From Hyperoplus lanceolatus (lineage: Eukaryota; Chordata; Actinopteri; Uranoscopiformes; Ammodytidae): DNA of 64,000 nucleotides. This document shows positions 8,761-26,862 of this stretch, one piece after another. The translations under genes and the position numbers were made by a program. The stretch lies in the NCBI GenBank assembly GCA_026929865.2, contig CM049406.2, positions 24,354,001 to 24,418,000 of the forward strand, in the 5' to 3' direction. The notes below the pieces were generated by a model. That model worked only from the letters and a program-made list of their open reading frames with translations, ran no database searches and was not told where the DNA came from. The first letter of the stretch is position 1, and the number at the start of each line of letters is the position of its first letter.

Positions 8761-11513
8761 TAGTGATGGGTAAATGAGGCCTCGAGAAGCGTTGCGACAC
8801 ATTAGCAAACTGTATTGATACTGTGTCGGTACTGTGTCACTGTTCTGCTCCATACTGACACCTGCTGGATCTTTAAAATAATTCCCGGCAAACCAATGAC
8901 GGACTCAACTGATTTAATGACCTAGTATAGGCTATACAATAATATAATTTAACTTATTGTATTTTATATTGTAATATTTCATATCTTAATTAAAGGTTGA
9001 ATATCTTTGAAATTGTAGTGAAAGTTGGGGTGTTATCAGAGAGTGAAGGTGTATTATAATATCTTAAAGGTCATATGATGTGTCAAAATGAAAGTGTTGT
9101 GAATGTGAGGATGCTTATTGTCCTTGAGACAGGGAGGGGATTTGTTTTTTATAGATTTTTATTAAGGAAAAGAAGTTGTTCCAAAGTTTTGGGCTTTAGG
9201 CGGTTCCTTTTTTTTGATGCGAGTTCGCCAGCTTTGGAGAACACACGCTCGCATGGTACGGATGAGGCTGGTGTACATAAAAACATGCAGGACAGGTGGA
9301 AGAGGTTAGGATATGTTTGCCGTTGGTTCTCCCAATATTTCAACGGATCCTGTGTTCTTCGAATGCTGCCCTCAGCCAGGTACCGCTGCACCTCGATTAT
9401 TCCATCTGCTGTTACGTTGCTTGTCTGCAAGCCAACCTCGTTGTCTAGATGCTGCCACAACAAGTTCTCTTAAAAAAAAAAAAAAAAAAAAAAAAAATTG
9501 GCATTTTAGTACATGATTGGCAAACAAATAATTGCACAAATAATCAACTAAAGCTGAATAACATGCCTGAAGTTGTAGCAGGCTGCTCTTGGGAAGAAGG
9601 TTCAGGCTCAGTGGATGTGCGCCCAATGGCAGCTGCACATTCAGCTTTGAGTCTACTGACTGCGTCGCTGCATCTAGTGGGGCTACGGAACCCGAGTGAT
9701 TTAAATCTGGGGTCTAGGAGTGTAGATAGGGTCAAGACACTCAATGACTCCAGATTGGAAGCAGTGTCTGTGACTCGACGCCTAAGGTGTTCGTGTCGGT
9801 GTGTTGCTGCCTGTGTGTGGAGGTGTGAAGCGTTACGCTCAAGTGCATGATATAGCATTTTCATCATCGGGATGACCTTTGACCCTGAAACTCTCTTCTC
9901 ATCAGACAGCTCCACTGTAGCCTGGTGAAATGGAGCAAGCACAACCAGTGCTTCTCCAATTATACTGTACTCATCTGCTGTGAGTGGAGTTATGTCTGTG
10001 TTTAGAGAGCCAAGGGAGACCCACACTGGTTCCTTCTCATCATGTAGCCGTTTGAGCATTTCATAGGTGCTGTTCCAGCGTGTTGGCACCTCATTGATGA
10101 GTTTTAGGGCTGGCCGTCCCATCTGTTGCTGCACTTGAGCAAGCTTCTCTTTGGCTGTGGTGCTTGATCTGAAGAATGTAACTATTTGCCTAGATTTGTG
10201 TCTGATGGATGTAAGTGCAGGGACTTGATCAACTGATTTTCTAACTATTAAATTTAGACTATGTGCAATGCAAACTAAATGCCGAATTTGGAGTTGTCTT
10301 GTGGATGCAATCGTGTTGGCTGCTGCGTCGGTCACAAGACACTTTACTTTGTTGGTTATGGCCCAATCCTCCATCATGCCCTGTGTGACTCGGGCCAAGT
10401 TGTCAGCAGTGTGACTTTGTGGAAAGTATTGCACACCTAACACAGATGTACACAACTGCGTATTCTCATTGATGTAGGGACAGGTCAAAGCCAAGTAAGC
10501 CTCCATGTTCACAGATATCCACATGTCAGCTGTTATACTTACTGCCACAGCTTGCTGTACTTCCATTTTCACACGGGCTCGTTCCTCCACATATTTCTTT
10601 GCCACCATTTCTTTCACAGTCTGAAAATGAAACCAAGTTAAACCAAAAGTTAATCAATATTCAAATTAAATATTAAATTAATTGGATATATCAACTACTT
10701 ATCTAGACATTCTCTGTACAAACCTTTCTGGTTGGCAAAACATAAGATGGCTCAAGGACCTGAAGCAGTTCCCTGAACCCCTCGTTTTCCACAACACTGA
10801 GAGGTTGGCAGTCCTTTAGAATAAAATTGAGGATAGCCTGGTCCACCACCTGCTTCCTGGAAGCTTGATGGTCAAAAATGTAGTAACAACAAAATAATAT
10901 GATTTAATTATCAATAAAGCGACCATGAGGACGTTTCAAAATATCTCTATAGGCCTACCTGTGTCGGTTGGTGTAGTCCTTTGGCTATTTGTGGCCTCAT
11001 TCTCATGCTTAGCTCTATAATGCCTTAGCATTGATGATGTACTCTTATTTATGTACGGCAGTTCAGTCATACAAATGCGACATTTCACCTGCAGAAAGTA
11101 AAATTATTTAAACTGAGTCACTTTGAAATGGATTTGAGTTCTGATAGATCAAGTGGGAACTGGGAAGAACCATATGAAATTACAAGGAAATAAAAACAAA
11201 TACCTTATTTGCAGATATATGATCAAAATGGTCCCACACGGCGGAAACTTTTCTCTTTCTTTCGGGCTTCATTGTATCTTGCAGATAAGTGTTTTTGTTT
11301 GCAATGATGCGTGATTTGGCAGAGACCCATCCCGTTGACAGATGTGCTTCCTTTTAAACACAGTTTGGCGCGCCCGGCGAGCCGCATGACAGGCGATACT
11401 GCAACTGTATCGGTCACGTGACTTTCTTAAAGCGATACGCGCACCGACACGGGGCTTCGCTCTATGAGCTCGACACATGCGCCGACGCATCGGTGTTGCC
11501 CGACCCATCACTA
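8761..11513 (-). mobile_element. hAT transposon, near full length, with 8-bp target duplication
   Basis: The termini are TAGTGATGGGT at 8761 and its complement ending at 11513. GTATATAG precedes the left end (8753-8760) and follows the right end (11514-11521), a perfect 8-bp duplication as hAT transposons make. The transposase gene is on the minus strand and keeps a BED zinc finger, catalytic core and C-terminal dimerisation region. The perfect duplication and long open exons point to a fairly recent insertion. It sits inside element P1. Confidence 0.9.
9149..11272 (-). CDS. hAT transposase (BED zinc finger type)
   Basis: Predicted exons on the minus strand are 11272-11204, 11088-10959, 10863-10724, 10620 to about 9545, and about 9472-9149. 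Exons 1-2 encode a BED zinc finger (AVWDHFDHI, then CRICMTELP and MLRHYRAKH) for binding the element ends. Exon 4 holds the RNase-H-like core, with SITADMWIS, CLVTDAAAN, CIAHSLNL and PTRWNSTYEML. The last exon gives the hAT dimerisation region (YLAEGSIRRTQDPLKYW, SSVPCERVFSKAG). The final intron is less certain: its donor near 9550 would be of GC type and its acceptor follows a T-run at 9473-9497. No stop interrupts the exons, and the product would be about 570 aa. It could still be active, but that cannot be judged from sequence alone. Confidence 0.8.
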
Positions 11514-11576
11514 GTATATAGATGGTGAGTATGTAGGATGTAGGACGCTAGTATGGCTTTCCGAACACAGCCAAAC

Positions 11577-12891
11577 ACCCTGGCGTGACAACAACACCCA
11601 GGCGTGACGGAAGTAACTGTGGTGTGACGGACGTGATTTTTGACTATTTAGCTTCCATGACATTTCTGCTACGTCACTCATTTGCCCTAACCCTAACCAC
11701 CCAGCTATGATGCCTGAACCTAATCCTCAAAACAATATAAATAACACAAATTTAGTAGCCTATCGGTCTGCGGTCTTTTTATTGTTTGACGTGACGTAGT
11801 CCACTCATGATGGTGTTCCGCGGTGTTCCGTCAGCCGAGTGGAGCTCAATAGCGCCGTGGCTAATCTAATGTTCTATGGCCGTGTCCGAACTGCCATACT
11901 AGCGTCCTACATCCTACATACTCACCATCTATATACTGCATACTCTCTACTCAAAGATCGATTGTGTATGCGAGCTGCATCGAAACGTTCTCAGTTGAAG
12001 TATACTCAAGCAATGAAGAATTTCTTCTTCTTCTTATAAGATTCAGGCAGTTTAGACGCCCTCTACAGGTTAGATATTGAACTAGATTTTTACAGTCCTG
12101 TGTTCATCATCTGTGTTTTAGACCTCTTGTTTTATAATAATTATATTTTGAGGCGGAGGATCCCTCCAACGCTCTCTGTCCGGCTCATCAGCCCTCAGCT
12201 GTCTGTGAGTTGAGCTGGACGAGCCGCGGTGTGTGGAACAGCGATCCGTTCTAATCTCTCTCCACTATCAGACTCACTTCACCCATTTCACTTAGTGACT
12301 CTAATGTTGTTGGGTATTTATCTTCATCTCTTATCTATTGTAAGAGTTTATGAATGACTGCACGTACATCTGTCAGATCGCGGAACCCCAAACAATGTTG
12401 TTGCCTAGCAACTTGCTCGAAAATATTTCATTTTCCTGGGCGGGTAGAATTGCCCCAGTGCATTGTGGGGCGGTTGAGTAGGAAAAGTATACAAGCGATT
12501 CATACCCAAAATCTTCCCGGAAGTTAGTACTCATTCGGGAATTTCTCACATAGGCCTACCCAAACTCGCATACCCAACCGTCACATACTCAAATTGAAGT
12601 CAAAATGAGTATGAGTAGGACGTTAGTATGGCAGTTCGGACACGGCCATTCTATTATATTCTAACCTCTCCCTGTCCCCTTGCCCTAACCCTAACCACCC
12701 AGCTGTGATGCCTGAACCTAATCGCCAAAACAATATAAATAACACAAACTTAGTATCGGTCTGCTGTCTTGTTATTGTTTGACGTTGTTTACAATTTAGA
12801 AGTTTATGACGTTGCAAAAATAAAATCTACAGGTAACGTCCGTCACACCATAGTTACTTCCGTCACGCCTGGGTGTTGTTGTCACGCCAGG
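11577..12891. mobile_element. Element family U, interrupted by P2
   Basis: The left end CCTGGCGTGACAACAACACC near 11578 is matched by its complement at about 12850-12890. The shared inverted repeat runs about 55 bp and includes GTGACGGAAGTAACT. Copy P2 occupies 11878-12647 within it. Beside P2, the parts 11690-11805 and 12668-12785 are direct repeats of each other (GATGCCTGAACCTAATC, AACAATATAAATAACACAAA). Either U has an internal duplication or two U copies have merged. Confidence 0.55.
11878..12647. mobile_element. Element family P, copy P2
   Basis: A 770 bp non-coding element with termini GGCCGTGTCCGAACTGCCAT and its complement. TTCTAT borders it on both sides and may be a short target duplication, with the right copy one base off. 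It is over 90 percent similar by eye to P3 and runs in the same orientation. The transposase source is unknown. Confidence 0.8.
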
Positions 12892-13671
12892 GGCCGTGTC
12901 CGAACTGCCATACTAGCGTCCTACATCCTACATACTCACCATCTATACTGCATACTCTCTACTCAAAGATCGATTGTGTATGCGAGCTGCGTCGAAACAT
13001 TCTCAGTTGAAGAATATTCAAGCAATGAAGAATTTCTTCTTCATCTTATAAGATTCAGGCAGTTTAGACACTGTTAAGCTTATAACCGCCCTCTACAGGT
13101 TAGATATTGAACTAGATTTTTACAGTTCTGTGTTCATCATCTGTGTTTTAGACCTCTTGTTTTATAATAATTATATTTTGAGGCGGAGGATCCCTCCGAC
13201 GCTCTCTGTCCGGCTCATTAGCACTCAGCTGTCTGTGAGTTGAGCTGGACGAGCCGCGGTGTGTGGAACAGCGATCTGTTCTAATCTCTCTCCACTATCA
13301 GACTCACTTCACTCATTTCACTTAGTAACTCTAATGTTGTTAGGTATTTATCTTCATCTCTTATCTATTGTAAGAGTTTATGAATGACTGCACGTACGTC
13401 TGTCAGATCGCGGAACCCCAAACAATGTTGTTGCCTAGCAACTTGCTCGAAAATATTTCATTTTCCTGGGCGGGTAGAATTGACCCAGTGCATTGTGGGG
13501 CGGTTGAGTAGGAAAAGTATACAATCGATTCATACCCAAAATCTTCCCGGAAGTTAGTACTCATCCGGGAATTTCTCACATACCCAAACTCGCATACCCA
13601 ACCGTCACATACTCAAATTGAAGTCAAAATGAGTATGAGTAGGACGTTAGTATGGCAGTTCGAACACGGCC
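12892..13671. mobile_element. Element family P, copy P3
   Basis: A 780 bp copy of the same element, starting GGCCGTGTCCGAACTGCCAT and ending in its complement. CCAGG borders both ends. It follows P2 in tandem, separated by the right part of element U. No protein is encoded. The two ends of family P differ in their subterminal DNA, with CTACATACTCACC on one side and GAGTATGAGTAGG on the other. Confidence 0.8.
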
Positions 13672-13672
13672 A

Positions 13673-15706
13673 GGGTTTTTGTCTCCGGGGCTGCAGCTGG
13701 ATACTATTGGAACATTCTCCACATCATTGCAGCACAACTCTGCAGCCACACGAGGGAGCCGCAAACAAGAGGGCCAGAGCCAGTTGTGTCAGTGATGGCA
13801 CGTGCCGTACGGCTCAAACGTTTTGCTGCCACAGGGACTGGGCAGACTAGTGAGGCATATTTCATTTCACATCACTGCGCCATGTGGATTTTATGACGAC
13901 ACAAATTGATGCCTGAAAAAAAAAACATAATTAAACATGCCACTGGTTTCCACAATATCCAGTGGCAGACACTGGGAATTGAGCTTGGTGGGTAGATTTC
14001 ACCTTCAGTATTGAGGTAATTTCCAATATAATGATATTGAATAATGTTTACTTCTAAAATCTTATAACAAAAAAAGGAAAAACATCCTATGAACAGCTAA
14101 ACACTTGATGATATTTCAAGTCATGTCACGTGGTTGGAACCCCACATACTTTCCTGCAAGTCTAATTATCTTGATATTTACTGAAGCATAGACTACAGCC
14201 TGATCATTGAGTGGATGGTTATATGTTTAAGTATTTCTACTGTAAAAATGAAAACTAAAGTAAAATAAAAGTCAGAATATATCAGGTCAGTGTTAAAACG
14301 AAGTCCGATCACACCTGTGTCCTCTAATTTTACCGCACCTCCATCCAACAAAGTCCCCCAGTGCCCTGAGGCAGCAGCAGCTCTGTCCTTCAGGGTCAAC
14401 AGAAGCCTAACCCCAAGTCCAGATAATCCTCTTGGGGTTTATCTTGGGCTTTAGTCACCTCAGTGTACACTTAACTCATGCCACCTTTAGGTTAGCGCTG
14501 TTACAATGAACTGCTGGAGACACACCGCATTACCAAAGAGAGTTTATTTTTCATGAAAATAAATGTAATTGAGAAATTTTGAAAACAGAATTAATTATAA
14601 CTTGAAATCTAAGCTGGAAAGGTCTCTCATAAATGCATTTTAAACAGCCTCAGCCCTTTTTTTGTTTGCAGTGTCTGAGTGCTTTACCACTTTCCGTTAG
14701 GTCAAGCAAGGATCATTTGAGCAACTCAGGTGCCCCACTGGTGTGACTTTGGGGCAAAGAAAATCTGTTTTCTTTAACCATAGGGGCTCCTAAATAGCAC
14801 ATTTCTCATACCCTTTTCTCATCTGAAGGGCTGCCTAATGGGACACTTCCAAGCTCACTTGTTGCCTCAAGGTCACATTGAAGGGGCATTTCAGAGTGTG
14901 TGTCATGATTCATTCAAAACTAATATTCTCCCCAATATCTGGTGGCTGTGAGCTACACTAAGGGGCCTCCCGAACCCAGTTGGCCCCAAGTTTGAGGTGG
15001 CTTTTTTCTTTCTTTTTTTTTTCCGTCCCTGCCCAAGAGTCTCTGCAAAAGAGGTTTTTACATACAACATTCAATTCAATTCAAAAAGCTTTAATGGCAT
15101 GAATGTAACATTCTTTGGAAAATAATCAGAATAGTCGAGTTTCAAAATGTGCTGAATGTTTTCCGGCCTAGTACGTAGCTGCTGTTTTCCTCTCAGACCC
15201 ATTCCTTGCAGGTAACATGGAAATGCGTCACAACCAGAGGGGATTTAAACTGATTAAAGAAAAGAAGGCCCAGGGATAACACTGGTTATCGCCTTATGAG
15301 CTAAGAGTTGAACATGCCAATTTGTAGCAGCCTGGAGCACAGTCTTGCTGTAGTCAGCATCCTGAGATGGATTATGCAGTTAATATTTTTAGGTCAACTC
15401 CGGTACCCTTAGAAGCACTTTCTCTAAGGTTAAATATAGTGCAGGGAACATGCGTTACATTGGACAGTTTGAGGTGTTCTCTGACGGGAGTGTTGGATAA
15501 GCCTTTAAAGCACTTTCCCTCAGGACCAAAACTTGGCATTGAGACAAACACATAAATTCATGATTACAGAAAACAGACACATTTTCAAAAGGCATATATT
15601 TTTAATTTGTTCAAATAATACAAGATTCAAGGAAATTTCTGCGTTACATCTGACGTTTCTAGCAATTTCTCTCATGTTATATTTACAAGTACACGTATCA
15701 TATATA

Positions 15707-15740
<34 letters not shown>

Positions 15741-16877
15741 ATTTATATTATATTAAAATTAACTGTAAAAACGAAATTCTGCCCAACATCTGGAAGTTTA
15801 AAAACTCAATCAAATAATTACGCTGAGACAAGTAAACAAGAATAACAAATATTTTCTTTGGAACTAACCCATGTCATGTATAATCAGCTTAAAGACCTCG
15901 GCAGCGAAGTCTTTTTCAGGATCTGGCTGAAGGGTTGAAGGTTAAAGGGTTTCACATTCATCTCAAACTAAGAAAAAACCCTGAAGTGTGAAAATGTTTC
16001 AGGGCCATAAACATTGCCACCTGCACATTCCTGGTACAGGAACTTATTACCCAATTCCATCGTTTAGCACCCACAGTAGAGGTACTTAGTGAAGAGGTGT
16101 TCTGTATTCTTCTTTCTTTCGAGTACATCCTACATTTTTAATTAGTTACATATTTGCCTCTTTTTGCATAGATAAATATATTTCTTTATATACAGTAAAT
16201 ACAATTGCTTTTTATAGTTTATATAAAACTAAAGTGTTGTGCAGAAAGATCACCACTTGGATGTAAAATCAGTGATCAGGTTTATAATTGCTGAATATAA
16301 TATCAACACCAGAACAATTTCTGCCACATGTGCTCACAAAAGCACTTTTCATTGCAGGAACAGCGTGAGCTTATGATGGCATCAGTTAAGGGGTGGGGTA
16401 TAAGATGGGGAGGGGGTAGGTGCTATGAAGTGCTGTAACATATACACTGGCCACTGGAATATACTCCAGTTAAGCTAGAAGACAACTCAAATTTCTAAAC
16501 TTGTGTAACACTAAAATCCCTGATGAAAAGGTCGTAAAAATTATTCTTAGGTGTAATTTATGGTCAACATGGTTGGAAGTCTACATCATAAAATAAGTCT
16601 ATTTTCAAAGGAAAGCTGTGAAACACAGAGATGATGCTCAAAACACATCATCGCATCCTTCATAATTTACTGAACCTTGCCTCGGAAGCAGAAGATCTCT
16701 AAACCTTGAGTATCCCTACAAGAGAGGAATGTTACTTCCTTCCCAACATAGATGCTTGTGCTTGTCGCTTTCATAAAACATGATCCATCTTTTACATCAT
16801 TGTTAATGTGCATCTGACTGAGAAACCAAACAACATTTTGATTGTCATAACTAGTATATCATATCAAATGTGGCTTC
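13673..16877. other. 3' flank and probable 3' UTR of grk7
   Basis: This gene-free stretch lies downstream of the minus-strand grk7 stop at 16878. It is AT-rich, with a short (TA)n run at 15715-15740 and the block CAATTCAATTCAAAAAGC near 15070, which is common in fish repeats. The part next to 16878 is likely 3' UTR, but I cannot fix its polyadenylation site. No other gene is seen. Confidence 0.4.
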
Positions 16878-22521
<5,644 letters not shown>

Positions 22522-24240
22522 CTTGACAGCTGTATGTGGTCTGTCCCCGCTAAGTGACTGGTTTCTTCAGTGGCCCTCTGACAAACAGTGCAGATGGTTT
22601 GAATCTGTGTGAGAGTGCACCTGCTCCGAAGCCAGCGTGCAAATGAGCTCCTTCACCAAACCTACCTGCAAACCTAAGACACACTGACACACCCAGTAAT
22701 CACTCATTTAGAATGTAATACCAGGGAGGGATTTTGGCTTAAGGATCTTTGTGTGGTCTATTCAAGGATGCTGTGCACAGAAAGGGAATCGTAAGTGGAC
22801 TCTGTGGTAAGAGGCTTTGTAGCCCTCTCTATGCGCCCATAGTGTCCAGTAGTCTCTATATAACAGTGGTCCAGAGGGTTCTGTTTACATGCATTCGATG
22901 ATGAGTTACCGTGAATGTCAGAAAAATTAGCAAGAGTGTGTTTGAAACAGCAAGACATCTTTGAGAAAACTGTCAAAGTACTTTTTGAAGGGCTCTTTAT
23001 GAACCTTATGAGAAACTGGGGTAAAACGGTAATGTTTGGTGCGGTATTTAAATATGATAGTAAAGCACATGGTAAGAAAATAAGATTATATTTGGAGCCT
23101 TAACAGAAGACTGACACTGGTATACTATTTTCACAGGGAAAGTCAATTAAGTCAACTGTGGCTATAACATATATGACAACATATGACCCCCTTAACAGAG
23201 CAGTTACTTCAAAGAGCTTATTCCTAATCTGTCTGCTTTCTGCCCTCATGCTCTTTCACTTCTATAATCTAACCTCATTCCTAGGTGGCCACCACACAAT
23301 AACCACTAAAATTATACATAACATTATTACAACGTGTACATTACTACACTAAATTGGCAAATTTATTGGAATTTTATAACAATGTAATAACTTCGCACTG
23401 CATTTATTCAAAGATAAATTAATACAGTACGTAATTTGTTTTTGCCCTGCTCCCTGTCAATCTTCAGATGTGTAATATGTTGTTTAAGATTATAGCTTAT
23501 ATTTTGTTGGAATTGTACACTGAAGTGAAAAAACAAAACAAATAATGAACGAAATGAGCAACAATAGGTGCTCATTTGGTAAGTAATAAAGGATCATAAT
23601 TGATTGAAAAACTAATGCAGTGCTTTGGCAGTGCAAGGTCACAATAGCTAAAGCATCCCTTATTTTGCATCTTTAAGCCGCTGACAACACCAAACATTTC
23701 ACAATTAAATGGATATAAAATGGTTTGAACTAAGCATGATCAAAAAAGCTATTAAAATAAACATATGTCCATCATTTTTCCCTATCTTACAGTACACCTC
23801 TTTCAAATGCCAGGTATCAAAACAGCGTAGCAGTGGAGTCAACACAGAGACTAACAGGATTAAATAATTGTTGCACCAGAGCTTCTTTCTACTAGTTGGT
23901 TTAAAAAAAGCCTGAGGTGTTTGACGTTAATCATGTTACAGACCTGAGGTTAAACTGAGGGCCTCTGTGATACCTAACAGCAGACACCAGAGGAAGGCCA
24001 ATAGCTTAAAGGCAATCATTTTTTTCTGATTGAGCTAAAGCGTATATTATCTTTCTATGTAGATCTGTGGGCAGAATTTATAACAATTTTGCAATTAGAC
24101 TGCACAAATATTTAGTGAAACACTCTATACGTATTTTTAAGTATCTTCAAGTATTTTTTATTTTATTTTTTATTCTATTTTATCTTATTTTTAACTTATC
24201 ACTTATGTCTCTGCTTGTTTATATATTGTGTTATAGTGTA
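22522..24240. other. grk7 upstream region
   Basis: This stretch should hold the grk7 promoter and 5' UTR. I could not place a transcription start or convincing photoreceptor factor sites. Short open frames on both strands here look like chance. Confidence 0.35.
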
Positions 24241-24360
24241 TATATGACAGCCAATGTTTGATTGTTTATGTCTCAATATATGCACCTTATTCATCAACAC
24301 AAATTCCTTGTTGGTGTAAAACCCTTCTTGGCAATACATCTTATCTGATTCTGATATAGT
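24241..24360 (+). mobile_element. LINE 3' tail fragment
   Basis: The stretch ACACAAATTCCTTGTTGGTG followed by TTGGCAATAC and TCTGATTCTGAT resembles the 3' end of fish LINEs of the L2/CR1/Rex group, which end in short TTCTGAT-like repeats. No coding part is left, so this is a heavily 5'-truncated insertion. Confidence 0.5.
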
Positions 24361-26734
24361 GTTTGCAATAAGTCAGAATTTGTGTTTCATTGTTTCACTG
24401 TCGATTTGCTTTTGGCAGTAACATTACGCTAAAGCTATCGTCATGCAGGCTAATTCAGTACGATAAACCTCAGATAATATTAGCTAATCCTTTCAAACGG
24501 TCTCAAGCTGCCAGTGCCATGCACAAGATCAAGGGCTTTGCTTGCAGTCAGAAAGCTCCAGTCTCAGCCCTTTTTGTCTTGTAAAAGGGAGACGCCCACA
24601 CGCATTCAGTTTGAGAGTGGGTTAAAAAATATCACAGCACTTAATGAAATGAGATCAAAATTCTCTCATTGAGGGAATGTCTGTTGTCTGTGGTTGGTTT
24701 TATCCCCACGGGACAAATAAATGTTGAACATTCGCGTCAAGGAGGGAAAAAATAGAAACACAAGCAGGGATCTGCGATCAAGAAACTGACATCTTACTAG
24801 CTAATAATGCACCAAACTATGATTTAAAAACAAATTATTTTATAGAGAACCTGGTGCCTTCCATTTAAAGACACCTGCCATAAATATCAAATATGTCAAA
24901 TATAATGACGTAATCATGTTGTAAATGGATCATAGTGTCAGTAAAGCAGTTAAGCCTATTGAGTGGATGAAAGCGGCAATGGGTTTTCATCTTTTACCAG
25001 GTCAGGGAAGGTAGAAAGGTAAGCCGAGGGCTCAAACATCACTCTGCGGGTCTCCCATTTACTCTACAGAGGATCCCTGCTTAGCCACGTAATTGTCATT
25101 GAGGACCAGTTACAAATTAATGTATTAATTTAAAAAATGTGTAAGGCTCCAGCTTTAAACAAACGGTTGCAAAAAGAAAATGGGCTTGTAATACAATGGT
25201 GAAAAGGGAGATATTCTTACGATATTATAGAGAAAACAAGTGAGTCTAGAGTTACATAAATCCATACGATAAATGTCCATTACGCTTCTTCTCTACTCTG
25301 GTTAAGATGGTTGATCTTTTCTGATTTAGATGTGATATCTTCAAGCAGCCTGCCCCTTTAACCTTTAACATTGGGAGGATTATCCTCCCCTGAGGATGGA
25401 GTAAAGGTTAAGAGGAACAGTATTCTCATCCTCCTCCCCCCATATGGTCTGAGTTCTATGTAGCTTTTTACAGTACGTGGTCTGGCTCCATCCGATTATG
25501 GCCTCTCTTCCAAGCTTTTAAATCAAGACATGACAGACAAGTTCATGAATAGTCAAAATAACATTTTCATTTAAACAGAAAAATAATACTGACATGGCTG
25601 TGTGGTCGTTAATGAATCTGAGAAACAGCAGCCATGTAATGAGTCCTTTAGCAGATGAAAAGATCTCCTTGAGGACAATGCATCTCATTGAGCTTGCACA
25701 TGTGACCGTAAAAGCAAGTAGGTCAGGTGCAGATGATGGCTCGAGCTGGTTACCTCACAGTGAAACGAAACTCCCTCATTTACCTTCATTCTGCAAAAGG
25801 CTGGAACAGCTACAGGGATGTGATTGAAACGAGTGGCCTGCCTGATCTGGACTTGGACTCTTTCAAGTTCTTAGGGTTCATGCGCAAACCTGAATTGTGC
25901 AAAGTCTGTGATCAAAATGGGGCTTGTCTGCAACTCAAGAAGTTACTGAGGAAAGCTGCCCCGATGAATAAGTATGTTGTCCTCATTTCATCTCGTCTGC
26001 ATCAGAAAAACCACATAACAGGCAATGGAATAAGACGTCTTCTGAATAGTCTTCTTTAAATATGCCTTCACATGGCACCCTGCTATTTTCAAAAAGGACG
26101 GTGAACTGTTTTGCCTAGCTGGAAATGTTTTTCATAGGTTTTTCAAATAAACACTTTAAGGATCTCGTAAACTTTACAGACACGGCCTCTTGACAAAAGG
26201 TAGAGCTGAACAAATGTGCCGAGTACACAGACAACATAATCACAATTAGTGGTAAGATGTCCCTTTAAGGCGAGACACTGCAGGTGAATAGGGTAACATT
26301 TTGAACGTATAGATGTCACGAATGTTGCCAGTTGATAACTAGATTCAATAGGACACGGCTGGCAAAAACATTTTGAACAACTGGTCAATTCTGGGATTTT
26401 TGGCTAATGTGTTGATTTTACAAAACTTTGTCTGTTGGTGTAAGTTAATTTATCCAATACAAGCATCTTTAAGAGCCATTATCTAAAAAAAATATGTTTT
26501 GAAATACTCTGAACCAAAAATCTCAAGTAAAGCACTTAAATCAACAAAACTTTCCATGATCATTCGTTTAAAAAATGTTTTTTGGCATTTTCAATGCTTC
26601 ATTTATATTATTGTAGATTTTATTTAACATGGACATGACAATTTCATTTAAGGAACTAGATGCATTGTTTTAAGTGTATTAGCATAAATGCTAGCTAATA
26701 TTTCAACACCTGTCCACTGCGGAGAACCAGAGAT
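24361..26734. other. Intergenic stretch with one unexplained frame
   Basis: Apart from the open frame at 25727-26059, listed separately, I see no gene here. A T-rich block lies near 25300, and the short palindrome GGAGGATTATCCTCC lies near 25374. Confidence 0.35.
25727..26059 (+). CDS. Uncharacterised open frame, 110 codons
   Basis: I do not recognise this product. It starts MQMMARAGYLTVKRNSLIYL and has a mixed composition like a real globular protein. It includes a CKVCDQNGAC stretch with three cysteines, then a basic end (KLLRKAAP, LHQKNHITGNGIRRLL). An AG acceptor-like site (GTGCAG) lies just before the second methionine codon, and TTTCAAGTTCTTAGG in the middle could be read as a splice border. 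It may be a worn exon or retrocopy rather than a live gene. A longer frame on the plus strand at 25594-25827 overlaps it and looks less protein-like. Confidence 0.25.
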   Translation: MQMMARAGYLTVKRNSLIYLHSAKGWNSYRDVIETSGLPDLDLDSFKFLGFMRKPELCKVCDQNGACLQLKKLLRKAAPMNKYVVLISSRLHQKNHITGNGIRRLLNSLL

Positions 26735-26862
26735 GAAATGGGGCATAGAGGGGAATTACATGCAGGGAACGGCCACTGGTCGGGATTTAAACACTGGTTT
26801 GCTGCGACAAGGACTGAGCCTCATGGGGGGCAGGCTCTTACCGCTACACGCGGCCATCCATG
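26735..26862 (-). repeat. tRNA-like interspersed repeat
   Basis: The segment contains CACTGGTCGGGATTTAAACA, similar to the complement of a tRNA T-arm (B box), and then GCTCTTACCGCTACACGCGG, like the complement of a tRNA 5' region. A TGCGACAAGGACTGAGCC block lies between them. This pattern is frequent in fish genomes as tRNA-derived SINE or tRNA pseudogene sequence. The bases do not fold into a complete tRNA by eye. Confidence 0.4.

Larger units (their letters stand above)
2348..11572. mobile_element. Element family P, copy P1, split by two large insertions
   Basis: The left end GGCTGTGTTCGGAAAGCCAT at 2348 pairs with the complementary right end finishing at 11572. Comparison with copies P2 and P3 shows that only 2348-2477, 8171-8760 and 11514-11572 belong to this element, about 780 bp in all. 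A 5.7 kb block interrupts it at 2478-8163, between repeats of GTATGAA, and a hAT transposon interrupts it at 8761-11513. P1 is therefore the oldest host element in this nest. It codes for nothing recognisable. Confidence 0.75.

Noticed and set aside
9449-9850. Plus-strand frames over the hAT transposase
   Set aside because: Antisense shadows of the transposase exons, partly through the A-run.
11690-11710. CCCTAACCCTAACC, telomere-like, also at 12672
   Set aside because: Only two units at each place, and both are part of the repeated element U. Not a telomeric tract.
25594-25827. 77-codon plus-strand frame
   Set aside because: It overlaps the more protein-like frame at 25727-26059 and has no recognisable features.
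26735-26862. A functional tRNA gene
   Set aside because: B-box-like sequence is present but no complete cloverleaf can be drawn; it fits a tRNA-derived repeat better.
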